Source of the DNA: Tanypteryx hageni
Lineage: Eukaryota > Arthropoda > Insecta > Odonata > Petaluridae
DNA length: 64,000 bases
NCBI GenBank assembly: GCA_028673005.1
Contig: CM054120.1
Coordinates: 57,534,057 to 57,598,056 of the forward strand
Direction: 5' to 3'
Position numbers and translations under genes: made by a program. Shown here piece by piece: positions 1-11,702 of this stretch (position 1 is the first letter of the stretch; each line of letters opens with the position of its first letter). The notes under the pieces are model-generated. The model was given only the letters and a program-made list of their open reading frames with translations, was not told where the DNA came from and did no database searches.

Positions 1-340
1 AACAGCAAAATATTTATATCATTGTTGATAGCACCCCTGATATAAGCCATGTAGATCAATTGAGTATTATGTTGCGATATGTGATACCCAGTACTGAACC
101 AGTAGAAAGGTTTTTTTGTTTTCTACCAATAGTTTCACATACTGGACAACATTTATAAACAGCGATGGTTAATGAATTGACCGAAATGAACATAGTTATC
201 AAGAGTTGTCGAGGACAAAGCTACGACAATGCGTCTAATATATCCGGGAAATACAAGAGTTTAAAAGCTATAACTAAACTTCACAGAGGCAGCAGATTTC
301 GTACCTTGCTCCGGTCATTCCTTAAATTTGATTGGAAATT
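1..340 (+). pseudogene. hAT transposase remnant (TTF/MYM, DUF4371 type), central part
   Basis: Translation gives a decayed hAT transposase core. It reads IIVDSTPD, then VERFF, then CRGQSYDNASNISGKY and, after a frameshift near 270, FVPCSGHSLNLI. In the hAT family these blocks carry the first and second catalytic aspartates and the following conserved C/H motif. The copy enters from beyond the left edge and contains stops and frameshifts, so it is not functional. It is cut at about 340 by a LINE 3' end and resumes at about 568. Family assignment is firm; exact ends are approximate. Confidence 0.8.
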
Positions 341-567
341 CTTGGATATGACACATTGAAAAGACGGTGTTTACAAAGGACGATCTTAGAGGGCAAAATT
401 AGCGGAAGAAGAGGAAGAGGGAGAAAAATAATAGGAATTTTAGAGAATATAAAGCAGGAATATAGTACTAATAGAGATATGAAAGAGGCTTCTAGGGAGA
501 GAAAGAGATGGAGGCAGCGATTCAGCTGAAACCTGTCTTCAGACAGCAGCTTGATGATGATGATGAT
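341..567 (+). mobile_element. 3' end of a non-LTR retrotransposon (RTE-like)
   Basis: The reading frame at 332-529 ends with a basic stretch (LEGKISGRRGRGRK) followed by an N-I-K and R-W-R pattern. This resembles the extreme C-terminus of RTE-like or related LINE reverse transcriptases. The stop is followed by a short 3' UTR and a (GAT)n tail at 552-567, a usual LINE ending. It is a dead-on-arrival 5'-truncated insertion within the surrounding hAT remnant. The clade call is tentative. Confidence 0.6.
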
Positions 568-995
568 CCAGATGGAAAAGCTATCGTTCAATTACTAGCA
601 GATTTAAAATAGTTTTTGCCAATGTTACTTGTTTTGATATTAAAAGTGTTGCTCAAATTACTAAAGATTTGGAAGAATTTTAGAAAAATGATATTTGTTG
701 TTGATGAAAAAGTAGGTATATCAATTTTTGAATTTAGATTATAAAAATGACATGAAAATCTCCTAGATTTTAACAAATTTATAACTAAACAAACAATTTC
801 ATCAACTTTTCCAAATGTTGAAATTATTTTAAGAATTTATCTATCACTTCCAGTAAGTAATGAAACTGAATAACAGTTTTTCTGTTCTTTAAACGGGATA
901 AATTAAATTTTTTAGCATTGAGCAAGAAATATTCATTAATAGTGATTATGAAGATATTAACAATATATTTGCTGAGAAGAAGTCAAGAAAAGTTC
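568..995 (+). pseudogene. hAT transposase remnant, C-terminal part
   Basis: This continues the hAT copy at 1-340 after the LINE insertion. Recognisable text is SSTFPNVEIILRIYLSLPVS, which matches the start of the hAT dimerisation region where the conserved serine-glutamate of the active site normally follows. Here that stretch is degraded by stops. Near 960 a frame reads DYEDINNIFAEKKSRKV, similar to the usual hAT C-terminus. No intact frame remains. Confidence 0.65.
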
Positions 996-1328
996 TTCCT
1001 GTGTTCGATTTGTACCTGTTCTTTGTATCATTTCATTATTTATGTGCTATAAAATAGGGACATAAACAATTAGCCATAATTATTTTTATTGTTGATTTGT
1101 TTTGTTCACTTTAAACGACATTTATTTTGTACAATTTTATTTGATAGATATTTCGATGAAATTCAGTCAAACTATAGAATTATGAAGATTTGTACAAGTA
1201 ACAATAGCAATAAAATAACAAAAAAATTTTGAAACTACTTTTGTAAAAAATATATTAGCTTAAAAAACATTGTAGGAGGAGAGTGGGCATAAATTTATGT
1301 TTGCCTAGGGTCCATGGAAGGTTTAATC

Positions 1329-1348
1329 GGGGGGGGGGGGGGGGGGGG
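1329..1348 (+). repeat. 20-nt poly-G tract
   Basis: Twenty consecutive G residues, followed by AA and GGGG. It is the longest of several G runs here (others near 13003, 14310 and 14789). G runs just inside a terminus are seen in the MITE at 14575-14841. No partner terminus was found for this one. Confidence 0.9.
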
Positions 1349-1597
1349 AAGGGGCGACATTTTGTCTTTTTACCTCAGGCGGCAGATATTCACGCAACAG
1401 CCCATCCTGGATTTTCTACGTAACGTGCGCGATAGCACCTCGCCGGTTGAAGATAGAGCACTGTCACACACAGATTTGTTTTATGATGAGCACAAGTTTA
1501 TGAATTGTATCTGACGTGTGATAAAATATTTAATTTGGCTACACTGAATTTAATTACATTAAATTACGCTAAATATATCTCATACAATTTCCGCAAG

Positions 1598-1669
1598 TAT
1601 TTCACATAACATTTCTTATAATATTTCACATAACATTTCGCACCATATTTCACGTAACATATTACATAC
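1598..1669. repeat. 24-bp tandem repeat, three units
   Basis: Three units start at 1598, 1622 and 1646, each beginning TATTTCAC followed by (A/G)TAACAT. The remainder of 996-1889 is AT-rich with no recognisable gene apart from the poly-G tract. Confidence 0.8.
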
Positions 1670-1889
1670 CAGAGCAAAATACATACTTATTCCACGTTTT
1701 TCCGTTTTAACGTCACGTTAAACCCATAATACCCTTGGCTTTCGATTGTAATTGGAAACGAGGTTCTTCTACCTATGAATTTCCCTTGTTTATGAATAAT
1801 TACTAATGTAAAAATTAAATTTATACTGCGTGAGTCTTGAGAAATGTTAAATACCGGTAACGAAACTTCATCCCGTCTATCGCATAGCG

Positions 1890-2675
1890 CAGTGGTGTCC
1901 AAACTTTTCGGCTCGAGAGCTCATTTCTCACCTCTTCGCGGGCCACGCCCAGGGGAAAATAGAATTGAAGAATAATTGAAGGAAACTAATGGGTTTAGTT
2001 GTAGGTAAATATTACCCGATTTGTTTTAAATGTACAGCCATACCTCGATTTACGCGACCGATAGGCTCCTGAAAATTTTGCACTAAAAGAAATTCACGCA
2101 AAACGATGTCATCATGTTAATGAGGATAAGTTCCTAAATAAATCAACGAGTAATTTTTATTCGGAAAATCACCTTTCTTTAGATATAATAACGCAAAAGT
2201 AAGCGTCGATCGGGTGATAAAATCGGTGTGCCGTTCTGGGGGTATCTTTCATAGAAGAGGTGTGCCACATCCTGGCCCAAATGGGGTCCCAAGGAGGTTA
2301 TTACTAAAATCCACAAGCATGTAAAAATAGAATTTCTAATACTTTTATAGTTAGACCGCCTCATTTTCCGCCTTTGTTCTTTGAAAACCTGGTAGATGCG
2401 GGCCCGCTTCGCGCTAAATGAATCCGCTTAAATCGGGGTCGCGCAAAGCGAGGTATGCCTGTATTTATCTCTTATGGGACAAGATGGGTAATGAAAAAAT
2501 ACATATATTGTTTTTATAATTTTCTATTTTCATTATGCTACATTGTGCCCTTCAATTGTTAAACTCATCGTGGGACGGATGAGACACTATATAGACGCAC
2601 ACACGCACACACACTATATAGACACTTTATAGGCGCGCCGGATGTTGCTCGTGGTCCGTAGTTTGGGCACCACTG
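1890..2675. mobile_element. hAT-type MITE (hosts a nested Tigger MITE)
   Basis: The left end reads CAGTGGTGTCCAAACTTTTC. The right end, reverse-complemented, reads CAGTGGTGCCCAAACTACGG. These are terminal inverted repeats of the CAGTGGTTCCCAAAC kind typical of non-autonomous hAT elements. The flanking 8-mers (GCATAGCG and GCGGAGTG) match at only 5 of 8 positions, so the duplication is decayed or the ends are slightly off. Without the nested element at 2035-2461 the MITE is about 355 bp. It has no coding capacity. Confidence 0.65.
2035..2461. mobile_element. Tigger/pogo-type MITE with TA target duplication
   Basis: It starts CAGCCATACCTCGATTTACG. Its end, reverse-complemented, starts CAGGCATACCTCGCTTTGCG. 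These match Tigger-type ends (CAGGCATACCTCG). It is flanked on both sides by TA (2033-2034 and 2462-2463), the duplication expected for Tc1/mariner/pogo elements. Length is 427 bp with no coding capacity. It lies wholly inside the hAT MITE at 1890-2675 and is therefore younger. Confidence 0.8.
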
Positions 2676-3282
2676 GCGGAGTGTATCAATAATTATCTCT
2701 CATGGAGTTTCCTAATTATTAATGAACCTCATCTGCTATAGTCACGTTTTTCGATGAATAATATCTAAAGAGATAAAACTTACTTTTAGATGTTCACCTT
2801 GGTTCTGCAATCCAAATCGAATAGATCCATTCCCCGGGTATGAGAAGCTGCTTGTCCTAACCAGTTTACTGTTGGAAATATCCATTTCTTACGCGATGGG
2901 ACCTTCTTTCTATCACTCCAGCAGTCTCACTGCCCCAAAGGTTTTCTCGTATGAAACAATTCCCAGGCATCCAGATCGCATGGCTCCGAATAACAACTTT
3001 TTCGGCCGTAACACTTTTGTTTACTTTATGAGCCATCTGGTCTTCCAACGCCCACTGGATCATTAAGAGTTTTTAGTTCTTCGTTACGATGCCTTTATAT
3101 CTAATTAAGCACTTGTGATGCTCTTGGAAGCAATCGTGCTTTCCCACACCATCTCGCCCGGAGTACAATCGTCTCCGATCTCTGCTAGACATTTTTATTT
3201 CGAATTGTGAATGGTAAAAAACGGCGAATGATATTATTGCTGCACGAATAAAAAGATAGAGGTATAGGAACATCAACTATAA
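2676..3282. other. No recognisable gene or element
   Basis: AT-rich sequence. Overlapping frames on both strands at 2866-3066 have no recognisable domain and mirror each other, so I treat them as chance. Confidence 0.6.
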
Positions 3283-3606
3283 CAGGAGTTTTCAACCTTT
3301 CCTTGCTGACGTACTCCTTAGAGCATTTAAATGGCAACGTATCACCAAGTACATTTAAAGGATATTGAAATGAATAACACATGTATTAAGATAGATAACT
3401 CATGTTTATACCGCTAAAACTTACAATTTCTGCGTTTTTTCTGTTCTATAACGTTATTATTAATCGTAATATCGCAGAGTTTGATCCCAAAGTTTTACAT
3501 GAAAGACGAAGTTGGAAAAATAGTAATATGATTAACACTTTCGCGTATTCTTTCGAATCTCTTAACGTACACGTAGGGGTACGCGTACCCCCGATTGAAT
3601 GCCCCT
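3283..3606. mobile_element. hAT-type MITE with 8-bp target duplication
   Basis: The left end reads CAGGAGTTTTCAACC. The right end, reverse-complemented, reads CAGGGGCATTCAATCGGGGG followed by TACGCGTACCCC. Both are typical hAT MITE ends. The flanks are AACTATAA (3275-3282) and AATTATAA (3607-3614), identical at 7 of 8 positions. Length is 324 bp and non-coding. Confidence 0.75.
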
Positions 3607-3699
3607 GAATTATAAGATATTTTTATCAGAAAAACTGAGATTCAAACTTCGGAGCGTCTGCTTTCAAAGCCACATAATTTATTTTTGCTCTCCTTAGCC

Positions 3700-4046
3700 C
3701 AGTGACGTAGTAAGGGGAGATCAGAGGGAAGAGCTGAAGGGAAACAAACGCATGGACCGAAAATTAACGTTTCTGTTTACAAAAAATAATATTATTACAA
3801 TATAAATAACCTTATCAAGCGTGACTTCGTGGGAGTGATTAATATTAAACATAATAAGTACGGTTTTTTGTTTTATATTGAAAAATATTATAAAATATGC
3901 CTAATTAAAAAGGTAGTATAGTATACTTGGGTTTCCATCACTTTCCCCAAGTAACATTTGTCTGGAAAATTGTACAGGGAGAAAAGGGAGGGGAGCGCAT
4001 CTCTGTGACTTGCCCCCAGGCGAGAGAGAACCTAGCTACACCACTT
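3700..4046. mobile_element. Possible MITE with CAGTGRCGTAG-like ends
   Basis: The left end reads CAGTGACGTAGTAAGGGGAG. The right end, reverse-complemented, reads AAGTGGTGTAGCTAGG. The interior is rich in G runs near both ends, as in arthropod MITEs with CAGTGGCGTAGC termini. I do not see a clean target duplication, so the limits are approximate. Confidence 0.4.
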
Positions 4047-5422
4047 CCACTTCCGTATAAATTATTCGCTCCTTTCTCCAATGCAAGCGAGTTCTGCGCT
4101 CCGAACTAAAATCAACTGCATAAAATATAAACAATTTCGAAACTAATAATGTTAATACTTTATCATATGTGAAAAATATTGTATGTATTACCACATGCAA
4201 CAATTAAAGCTTAATGATTGTTTTTTTGGAATGGAACAAATGGCCGCCGCGCTGCTCGACTGTCCGTGATCCTTAACCTCTGCGCCTTGCTCTCTCGCTC
4301 GGCTTTCCCACCCTTAGCACTTTGATCGTCACAATGCAGCCCTTTCATTCTGTTGTGCTCTCTTTCACTTTCTGTTTCACCTCTCACTCTTTGGTTCTTC
4401 CTTTCTCGTTCCTTTTCCCCTCTCACGATTCTATCCGTTTTCTTTTCAACTCCACTGGATGTCATTAAACGGATCCGTTATTAATTGCGCTTCATGAACT
4501 GCAATCTTCCGATTGACGAACACCATGTGTTCCTGAAAAGTAGTTCGTAAACAGAAAGTTATTGAATCGGTAGAGATTTTCCGATATGTTTAGCGTTAAA
4601 ATAAAGGGACGCGTTCCTGCGGATTTCGTTTTCCCGGATGAAAGCTTAGTCATTGCTTTCGTCGCAAGAGCTTAGTGTGAAATATATTGTATGCGGAATG
4701 ATATGAAGAAGTAAATTTTATCTCTTACTTGCTCTAAAGAATAATCACTACTTTATTTTTCTATTTACAATGCGTAGCTTTTCTTAAATTTCTCGGTAGT
4801 AATATCGATGTTTTGTACGTAAAAATAAGAGTACTGAACGATAAATATCAAATTAACCATTTTCTATGAAATCTCGACGAGTAAATGCCGCAGTAGTTAC
4901 AAAAATGTTACAGGAAATATATATAAATACCCTACTGTATATGAAAAATAGAATACGATAAATACATAATTTTTGGAAATAGTAGTATCCATTTTAGTTT
5001 CAAATGGTGGCGTTTATGTTGGGTTACTGAGGTTCAGTAAAAGTTCGCAATAACGGACTATTGATGTCGTAAATTAAATTAGTGGAGCAAAGACGAAAGT
5101 TCGTAAACCGGGAAATTCCTGTATTTCCATTATCTTCCCGAGCGAGACGTTCAGTAGTTCTGCAAGACTGACTTAAAGTACAACATCCGATATAAGGATA
5201 TGAAGTTATTGATTTGCAAATGTAGTTCAGTTTTACTGTGTAAATTTTTAATATAATTCTTGACAATTTATTCAGGAGTATTTATGAAGAATCGTCATAC
5301 AGCCACGTTTTTTAAAACTCCTATTATGCAAAAATTGTACGCCTCTGAAACACAGGAATGTAAAAAATATAATCGACTAAATTATCCATAATTTTTAGGG
5401 AATCGGTCTTTTGATTTTTTTA
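4047..5422. other. No recognisable gene or element
   Basis: AT-rich DNA. A minus-strand frame at 4211-4465 is rich in Arg, Glu and Lys from a CT-rich tract and has no family signature. Nothing else is supported. Confidence 0.6.
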
Positions 5423-5637
5423 ACGACCTGCTGATTCCCTCCTGCCTTCGCGCAATGGGTATCTAAGAGGTAGTGCAATGAATAGCTGGTCAGATTCCAA
5501 AGCATAGGAAGAAAGGTGACTTCCATGTAATAATGAATTTTTTACGACCTGCCGATTCCCTCTTGTCTACGCGCAATGGGTTACTAAGAGGTAGTGCTAT
5601 GAATAGCTGGTCAGTATAAAAAATTTAGGAAGAAAGG
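5423..5637. repeat. Direct repeat, two 93-94 bp copies 121 bp apart
   Basis: Copies at 5423-5515 and 5544-5637 share ACGACCTGC(T/C)GATTCCCTC, then CGCGCAATGGGT, AAGAGGTAGTGC, GAATAGCTGGTCAG and AGGAAGAAAGG. No coding potential or known family was recognised. Confidence 0.85.
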
Positions 5638-5640
5638 AAA

Positions 5641-6530
5641 TACACCCATCCCTCGGTTTACGTACGTATTTCGTTCCTCGAAAACCCTTCTTAATGCGGA
5701 AATTCGTAAATCGAAAACCCTATTTCCAATAATTTATATGGGAAAAGTTACGATCGGTTCCTGAGCCCAAAAAATCACCCATTTAAAATAACATCTTAAA
5801 TATTATTTATTTTTTATTTATTATAAAATCACTCAAGTAAATATTATTATAGTAGTTTGTGCAAGTTTTCATAAACAACTTAATTTATAAACTTTATAAA
5901 AGTTATGGTAACGAAGATGAACTGCTGTCATAAACTTCTATCGGATCGTAGACGTCTTCGTCTTCTGAAATTGCAGAACGAGAAATTCCTGAGGTTGATG
6001 GTTGAAAAGACGAAGAAGTTGACTGACGGAAAAACGAGAGAATAGAAATTTGTTTTGCTTCTCGTTTCTTAGAATCATAAAGCACAAAATAACATTGGAT
6101 CATCAATGTGGGTTTTACATTGCCTACTTCTTTCCAGATTTGGGTCGTTCTCATCGAAAATTGTAATAACAGCATCAAAGGCTGCAAAGAGCTTCTCCAA
6201 TTTCTTCATGTCAAATGTTTTTGGTGGCTTCTCATCTTTTTCCTCTTGCTCTTCCTGGGACAAATGTGCGTCGAGTTGAATCAACTCGTCATTGGTTAGC
6301 TCTTCACTGTGCGATTGTAACAAATCTTTCACATCATTGTCGTCTACTCCTTCAAAACCTATTTTGTTTGACAGATCCACGATGTCCATTCTAATGTTTA
6401 TTTACCTCAACACCTTCAAAATCATGAACATAATTGGGCAATAGCTTCTTCCAACCTCCATTCCTAGTTTTCCGTGTTACTTTATCCCCTGCTGTTCCAA
6501 TGTTTTCGATTGCCATTTTTACTTACTCCA
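5641..6530 (-). pseudogene. Tigger-type transposase, C-terminal half, with one element end
   Basis: Reading leftward from about 6520, translation gives a segment ending KKLLPNYVHDFEGVE, as found after the DDE domain in TIGD/Tigger transposases. It is followed by a frame with SNKIGFEGVDDNDVKDLL and HSEELTNDELIQLD, then an acidic stretch and a C-terminal piece with LYDSKKREAKQISILSFF. These match the usual Tigger C-terminus. Frames change between segments, and the HTH and DDE core are missing. About 5641-5770 resembles a Tigger terminus (CCATCCCTCGGTTTACG). The piece is a 5'-truncated dead copy. Confidence 0.75.
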
Positions 6531-6539
6531 TATACGTAG

Positions 6540-7766
6540 TATAGGGGAAAGAATTGTATTCATGAAAAAAATCGACTTCGGGATTTCAACGGAAATACAC
6601 GTTCTGAGGTCCTCTGAACACGTTTTGACCACTTTCTCGATGATGTCTGTGTGTGTTAGTGTGTGTGCATGTGATAGCTTTTTGTGGGTGCTCTAACTCA
6701 GAAAATATTAATCAGTTCAACGGGAAATTTTATATTTGACATTTTTATAATATTTAGAAGAATTGATTAGGAAGTGGGTGTTTACTCTTGTCACTTATCC
6801 GTTATTTTGAAATATTTGCTTTAATATTTGATAAATATAAAAATGTACTAGAATAAAAGTTGTAGGAAATTTTATTTCCTACAACCTCTGTTTGAAACAT
6901 TGTTTCATATAATGCATTTTTTAAGAGATATCTTATATTTTTAGCTGCCACCACCACGCCACCTACCGACTATTGTTAACAATTGACGCTTAGTTACGTC
7001 TTAGTAACGCCCCTTTTTATTTTTTTAATTGTTGGAGCTTTGTGGCTATATCCAATATTAGAAAGCTATGATTTGAGTTTATTTCTGTTCTTTGTCAAGT
7101 CTAAAATTTTCTCGCAGTTTCTTAAAATATATATTATTGTCTAACCTATTTGGAATTTTTAGAAATATTACAGATATAGAGAATGTCATGTGTTGACAAC
7201 ATCAGATTTTTATGTTGAAGCATCCATAATTCCTTCACTGCTGCGGTTTCGTCGAGTCTTTCCGAGAATGGAAATTCTTCCCTCCCCTTACCTATGACTC
7301 ACCCACACGGAATGTGTAAACGTACATACGTACAACCGGACCTCAAGGCCTTCCTTCCCTGCTGTCTCTCTCCTTCTTCCGATTTGCTCCTAATCTCTCC
7401 TCTGCTCCGAGTAAGCCCTCGCCCTTGCCCAACCCTTGTATAGTCATGACATTGCGCGTTTTTAGTTTGCGAAAAATTTCTTCGTAAAATCGAAAAATGT
7501 TGTTGGTAAGTGGAAAAATAGATATAAATATCCGTTAGAGGGATGGGGTACATTCTTTCTCCGGATTCAAACTACATCATATTATATTGAATTTTCTCTC
7601 TCTTATTTTATGGTAAATTTAAAAAATATATTTGATACGCGCAGTTCCATAAATGTTATAGATGCCCTTACGTAGAAGTAATTAGACCCCAAAGCAATTT
7701 ACTTCCCCTTAATTGTTATTCCGATTATTGCGTTAGGAATCCCATTTTGCCCTCCCCGCATAGTTC
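6540..7766. other. No gene; contains a perfect 12-bp hairpin
   Basis: GTTGTAGGAAAT (6859-6870) and ATTTCCTACAAC (6874-6885) form a perfect stem with a 3-nt loop. A GT-rich microsatellite lies near 6648-6670. The minus-strand frame at 7299-7553 shows no domain. Confidence 0.55.
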
Positions 7767-8640
7767 TGGATGTACATCAACATCTACATTATAACCTGCA
7801 AGTCACCTTTTTGGTGGATGGCAGGGGGTGCAGTGCACCAAGGGTCCATAGTTTTCCTACGTTACCTTTTCCTATTATGGTCTCTAATCGTCCTAGGGAA
7901 AAACGATCCTCTATATCGCTCCGTTCTACAGTCGATCTCGCGAATATTATTCTCACTGGCCTGCCTCCCAAGATACGTCGGGCTTCTGATAAGTCCTACT
8001 GCCTCATTCGCTAGTCCCTCCGACATAAATTTTTCCAGTAGTTTAAATCTAGCCTGCAGCCTACGTTCCTCTAACGATGTCCATTTCAGATTTTCTATTA
8101 ATGATGTTACGCTTTGTTCACTATAATTCCTCTTTACAAATCTAACTGCCCTGCGCTGAACCTTTTCTATCTCGTTAGTGAGTCCCTTTTCGTAGGGATC
8201 CCACACAGCTGAAGCATATTCGACCTGCGGTCGAACCAAGGATAAATAACATAATTCTTTCACTTTTTCGGAGCTATTTCGAACTATTCTCCCTATAAAG
8301 GCCAGCTTTTTGTTAGCGGCACCTATCAATCGGCGAATGTGAGTGTCCCACGAGAGATCACGGTGGATTGTGACTCCGAGATATTTAATCGAGTCCGAAA
8401 GTGGAATCTCTACTCCGTCCAACGAATAATTATTATCCAACGAGATACTCTTGGTTCTCCAGAAGTTGATGACACAGCTTTTCTTTTGGTTGATCTCAAA
8501 CTGTACGTTTGTTCTTGTGAGATTCGATTGCTCGGAACAGTCTATTTGACTGCCCTCAGCCGGGGGAAGGTCTTGAGGCTTCTTTCGATGAAATTACGTC
8601 TGAGCCACCGCCCATGTTGATAGAAGTGTTCGGGAATTTT
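7767..8640 (-). mobile_element. 5'-truncated non-LTR retrotransposon, RT C-terminal part (family 1)
   Basis: A long minus-strand frame at 7862-8440 gives the C-terminal part of a LINE reverse transcriptase polyprotein. It contains SIKYLGVTI, LVRPQVEYASAVWDPY, QRRAVRFV, RRLQARFKLL and finally SFFPRTIRDHN. The first is the usual post-RT block; the second is the thumb-like motif of CR1/Jockey-type elements. Upstream, in another frame up to about 8560, are residues resembling the stretch just before this block, so there is at least one frameshift. The 3' end carries a TGTAGATG-type tail (complement at 7768-7795). A second copy lies at 11268-11702 and a tail fragment at 12501-12553. The RT catalytic motifs are absent. 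Confidence 0.8.
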
Positions 8641-9847
8641 GGAAAGATGAGACCGACTGTTAGCGGCGAGACACAACATGCCCTTACGAATAAGATCCAT
8701 AGATAGAACGTGGTTATAACTGGAGAGACTCCAACTGCTTGAGATTTTTACGGAGCTTTATGAAAAGAAGAATAACTTTTAACGTCTTACCGATCCGTTT
8801 TAGAGATTTTATGTTTAATCGACTTCTTTCACATTTATCCGAATTGTATGTGCTAACTTGAACGGAGTAAATTTAAGTGAATTAGGCTTTTATTTTTTAT
8901 TTTAGTGCGCAAAATGTAAGTCGAAATGATGGTGAAATATTTTTAAAATAATATTTTTATCGCTGTGAAACAAGAAACTTTTCCGATTCCCCCAAACAAA
9001 TATACCGAATATTCTCAATGCCAGCAGTAAGAGAGTTGGCAACATCCTTTTACCTCCTAACTTGGGAGGCATGACTGTATAGCACGAATGCTTCTCACGT
9101 TCGTGAATGCGTGCATGGTCGGGTGGAAGCCATTTTCTGAAGAAGACATAACATCCTTTTGTGATTCAGAGGGCGAGGACTGAAGTTGAGGCTCATGCTC
9201 GCCTGAGAACAGTTCATATATGGTCGCCCATTTCAAAAATCTATAACGCAATTTAAAATTAGTGCTACGTTTTAGGCGTTGTTTATTGTTAATGGTAGAT
9301 TTATGTTCACAGCCTGCAATGGTAATTAAAGATGAGGCTGTCAGGAGATGTATTATTTATTCTAAGCATAAAAATGGCACATTAAGAAATAATTTAATGC
9401 TTGTAAAAATGGAAAACTGCTCATTCATTCAAGGATCAATCATCAAAACGATGAATGCCAAATTGATTTAAATTCATTCAAAACCTTTAGCTGTTTTGTA
9501 ATAAAAAAGATGCGATTCATATGGGTAAAATTAATTCCCTAGCCCAATAAACCGTTCATTGTTATGTTTTAAGTTCATTGAACGAAATATTAGGGCCCTC
9601 ATATTTGAACAAAAATGTGTTTATGTGGTAACCGAGATCAGTTATCTATCCTATCCTAACAGAATTCTCTCTGTTAAGAATTTGTAAATACCCTCTTCAT
9701 GGAGTATCAACAATTGAGAACGTAACTACTAATATTTCGGAATCACCATAGCCATAAAAAGGGCATAAACACCATATACGCACTTCGGGTGCAATGCGGC
9801 CGTCTTCATCGACGATTCGCTGGAAGTACAATCCATAAAAAGGACCA
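8641..9847. other. No recognisable gene
   Basis: AT-rich. No frame shows a family signature. Sequence just before 9848 may belong to the PLE remnant suggested by the ribozyme-like motif there. Confidence 0.5.
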
Positions 9848-9880
9848 CTGAAGAGGGCTGCATTGTAGCCTAAAGGCGCA
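9848..9880 (+). ncRNA. Hammerhead-ribozyme-like core, probable PLE remnant
   Basis: The motif is CTGAAGA, one unpaired base, then GGCTGC-ATT-GTAGCC (6-bp stem with one G-U, 3-nt loop), then TAAA where GAAA is expected. Stem and loop have the same geometry as the motif at 58084-58118, with an A-U pair there replaced by G-C here. Hammerheads are known in terminal repeats of Penelope-like elements. No PLE coding sequence remains nearby, and loss of the first G of GAAA should abolish cleavage. Confidence 0.5.
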
Positions 9881-11267
9881 TATGATTCTTCATAACATTC
9901 TTATAGGTATTGAAGATGCCTAAGATAAGTTCTTGTTGTTTTCAGTTTTTTATATTTAATTGCATAAGTAGGTATTCTTGAAATTGTTTTTATCCATAGG
10001 AATAGCTCGACAATTCTCTAGTGATTTAGATGTCACAAGATTAATAACACTTACCGAAACTTTCATCTTGAGATTTATGATTTTATTAAAATCCAAGGAA
10101 ACGTTCGTATCTATTGATTTGAATGTTTTGAATAATTGTCGTCAGACAAATCTTTGCCTGATTTTGTCTGCGATATATGTATCTCAACGCATTCGCTCTG
10201 CCTACCATTTTGAACGATGTTTCAAAACTTTTTCTGTGGCCAAGACGCGTTAAAATTCGTTTCACAATATTTTTCTTGGTCAATTTCATTTTTACGTGAA
10301 GCGGTATGGGATTTGGAAGTACCTTCTATTTCAAAAACGCTGATTTTAGAATAGAATGGATTTTCGGCCTGCATTCGTTCTAAATGTTCTCCCCATTACA
10401 TTACTTCGTAACAATCTTATTCCAATGATACATGTTAATGGATTTTTCAACAGTACATGAAATTCTATTAATTTTTTACTATATTGTTTATTGCTCGCAA
10501 ATTTAGAACTTTAAACTAGTCGATGCAAAATAGTTATCCCTTAGATTTTTCTTTCAGAACGTTATTGAAATCTTAGCTTATTTCAAACTGAAAGCATTTT
10601 CGCTCCACGCCCAAAACTGTGAATCATTTCTGCTCATAACCCTCGGTGTGCATGACGTCATTGCCTCGGCATTCGTTCCACTCACCTCCCTTCCCTGCTT
10701 CTCTGTGCCCCTCCCATTCGTTTCCTCCTCCCATCACGCCATCTTCTTGCACGAACCAACGGACAGAGGAATCGGCGGCCATGATGAAAATTCTTGTGCA
10801 GCCAGAAAGTTCGTACGTCATAAATAAATTGTGCAATATATGCTTCGATACATAGCGTACTGGAGATATTCATTTTTATTTATGAGATTCTAATCAAGCC
10901 CATCTGTTCCTATGACTCATGTTCTTGAGCACCGTCGTTATGAGTCGCAATGGAAATGGTGTGTCGAAATATTCCTGAACGTTCCAGCGCTTTAAAATTT
11001 AGCAGGTTAAAACTTGTTTCTTTCAACTTGAGGCCATAGAAATATAACTAATCATTGGATACTGGCGGTATTTCACGACGAAATAAAATAACGCGTGTTT
11101 GTACGAAATAAAATTGCGAATTCATGAAGTGCGGTTGGTCCCTGTTATTCGCAGCGGCTACGAATGAGAAAACGGCCGCAAATACCGAAACGCCGAATAT
11201 CGGGGAAAATTTCCCCCAAAAAATATATTAGGGAGGTCACGTTCTGAAAAAGGGGAATTTTCTATCA
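9881..11267. other. No recognisable gene
   Basis: AT-rich, with a locally GC-richer patch at 10620-10800 that opens frames on both strands at once. These have low-complexity composition and no recognisable domains. Confidence 0.5.
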
Positions 11268-11702
11268 TACATCTACATCTACATATTACCCTGCAAGTCA
11301 CCTTGACGGTGGATGGCAGGGGGTGCCGCGCACCAAGTTCCTTACTAATTATTATTCACTTATCTATTGTGGTCACGTATTGTACTAGGGAAAAATGACT
11401 CCTTATACCTCTCCGTCCTACTATCTACTTCGCGAATCTTGTCCTCATTATCCCTCCGTCCGATATACGTTGGTTGTCGAATAATATCCTTCATTTCATT
11501 TACGAATATCTCCGACCAATATTTATCTAGAAGTTTAAGTCTCGCCTGTAATCTACGATCTTTCAACGATGGCCAACTCAACTCTTCAATGAGTAACGTA
11601 ACGCTCTGTTTTTTATCGTAATTCTTTTTCACGAATCTAGCTGCTCGCCGCTGTATTTTTTCTAAATCCTTTATGAGTCCCCTCGGATATGGATCCCAAA
11701 AG
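11268..11702 (-). mobile_element. 5'-truncated non-LTR retrotransposon, second copy of family 1
   Basis: The frame at 11360-11632 and its upstream continuation to about 11702 parallel the copy at 7767-8640. WDPYPRGL and QRRAARFVKKNY are followed by RRLQARLKLLDKY, PTYIGRR and SFFPSTIRDHNR. The 3' end again shows CATCTACATCTACAT on the plus strand, then a conserved segment ending in CCACCGTC-like sequence. It is much shorter than the first copy and truncated in the C-terminal domain. Confidence 0.8.

Noticed and set aside
1329..1348. G-quadruplex regulatory element
   Set aside because: A homopolymer tract near decayed transposon ends needs no regulatory explanation, and no gene lies nearby.
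2866..3066. Antisense pair of open frames
   Set aside because: Complementary shadows, no family signature, no splice or promoter context.
4211..4465. Arg/Glu/Lys-rich minus-strand frame
   Set aside because: Arises from a CT-rich low-complexity tract.
5423..5637. CRISPR-like array
   Set aside because: Only two long imperfect copies with no spacers of equal length, and the DNA is eukaryotic.
10624..10873. Overlapping open frames on both strands
   Set aside because: They mirror one another over a CT/GA-rich patch and contain no recognisable domain.
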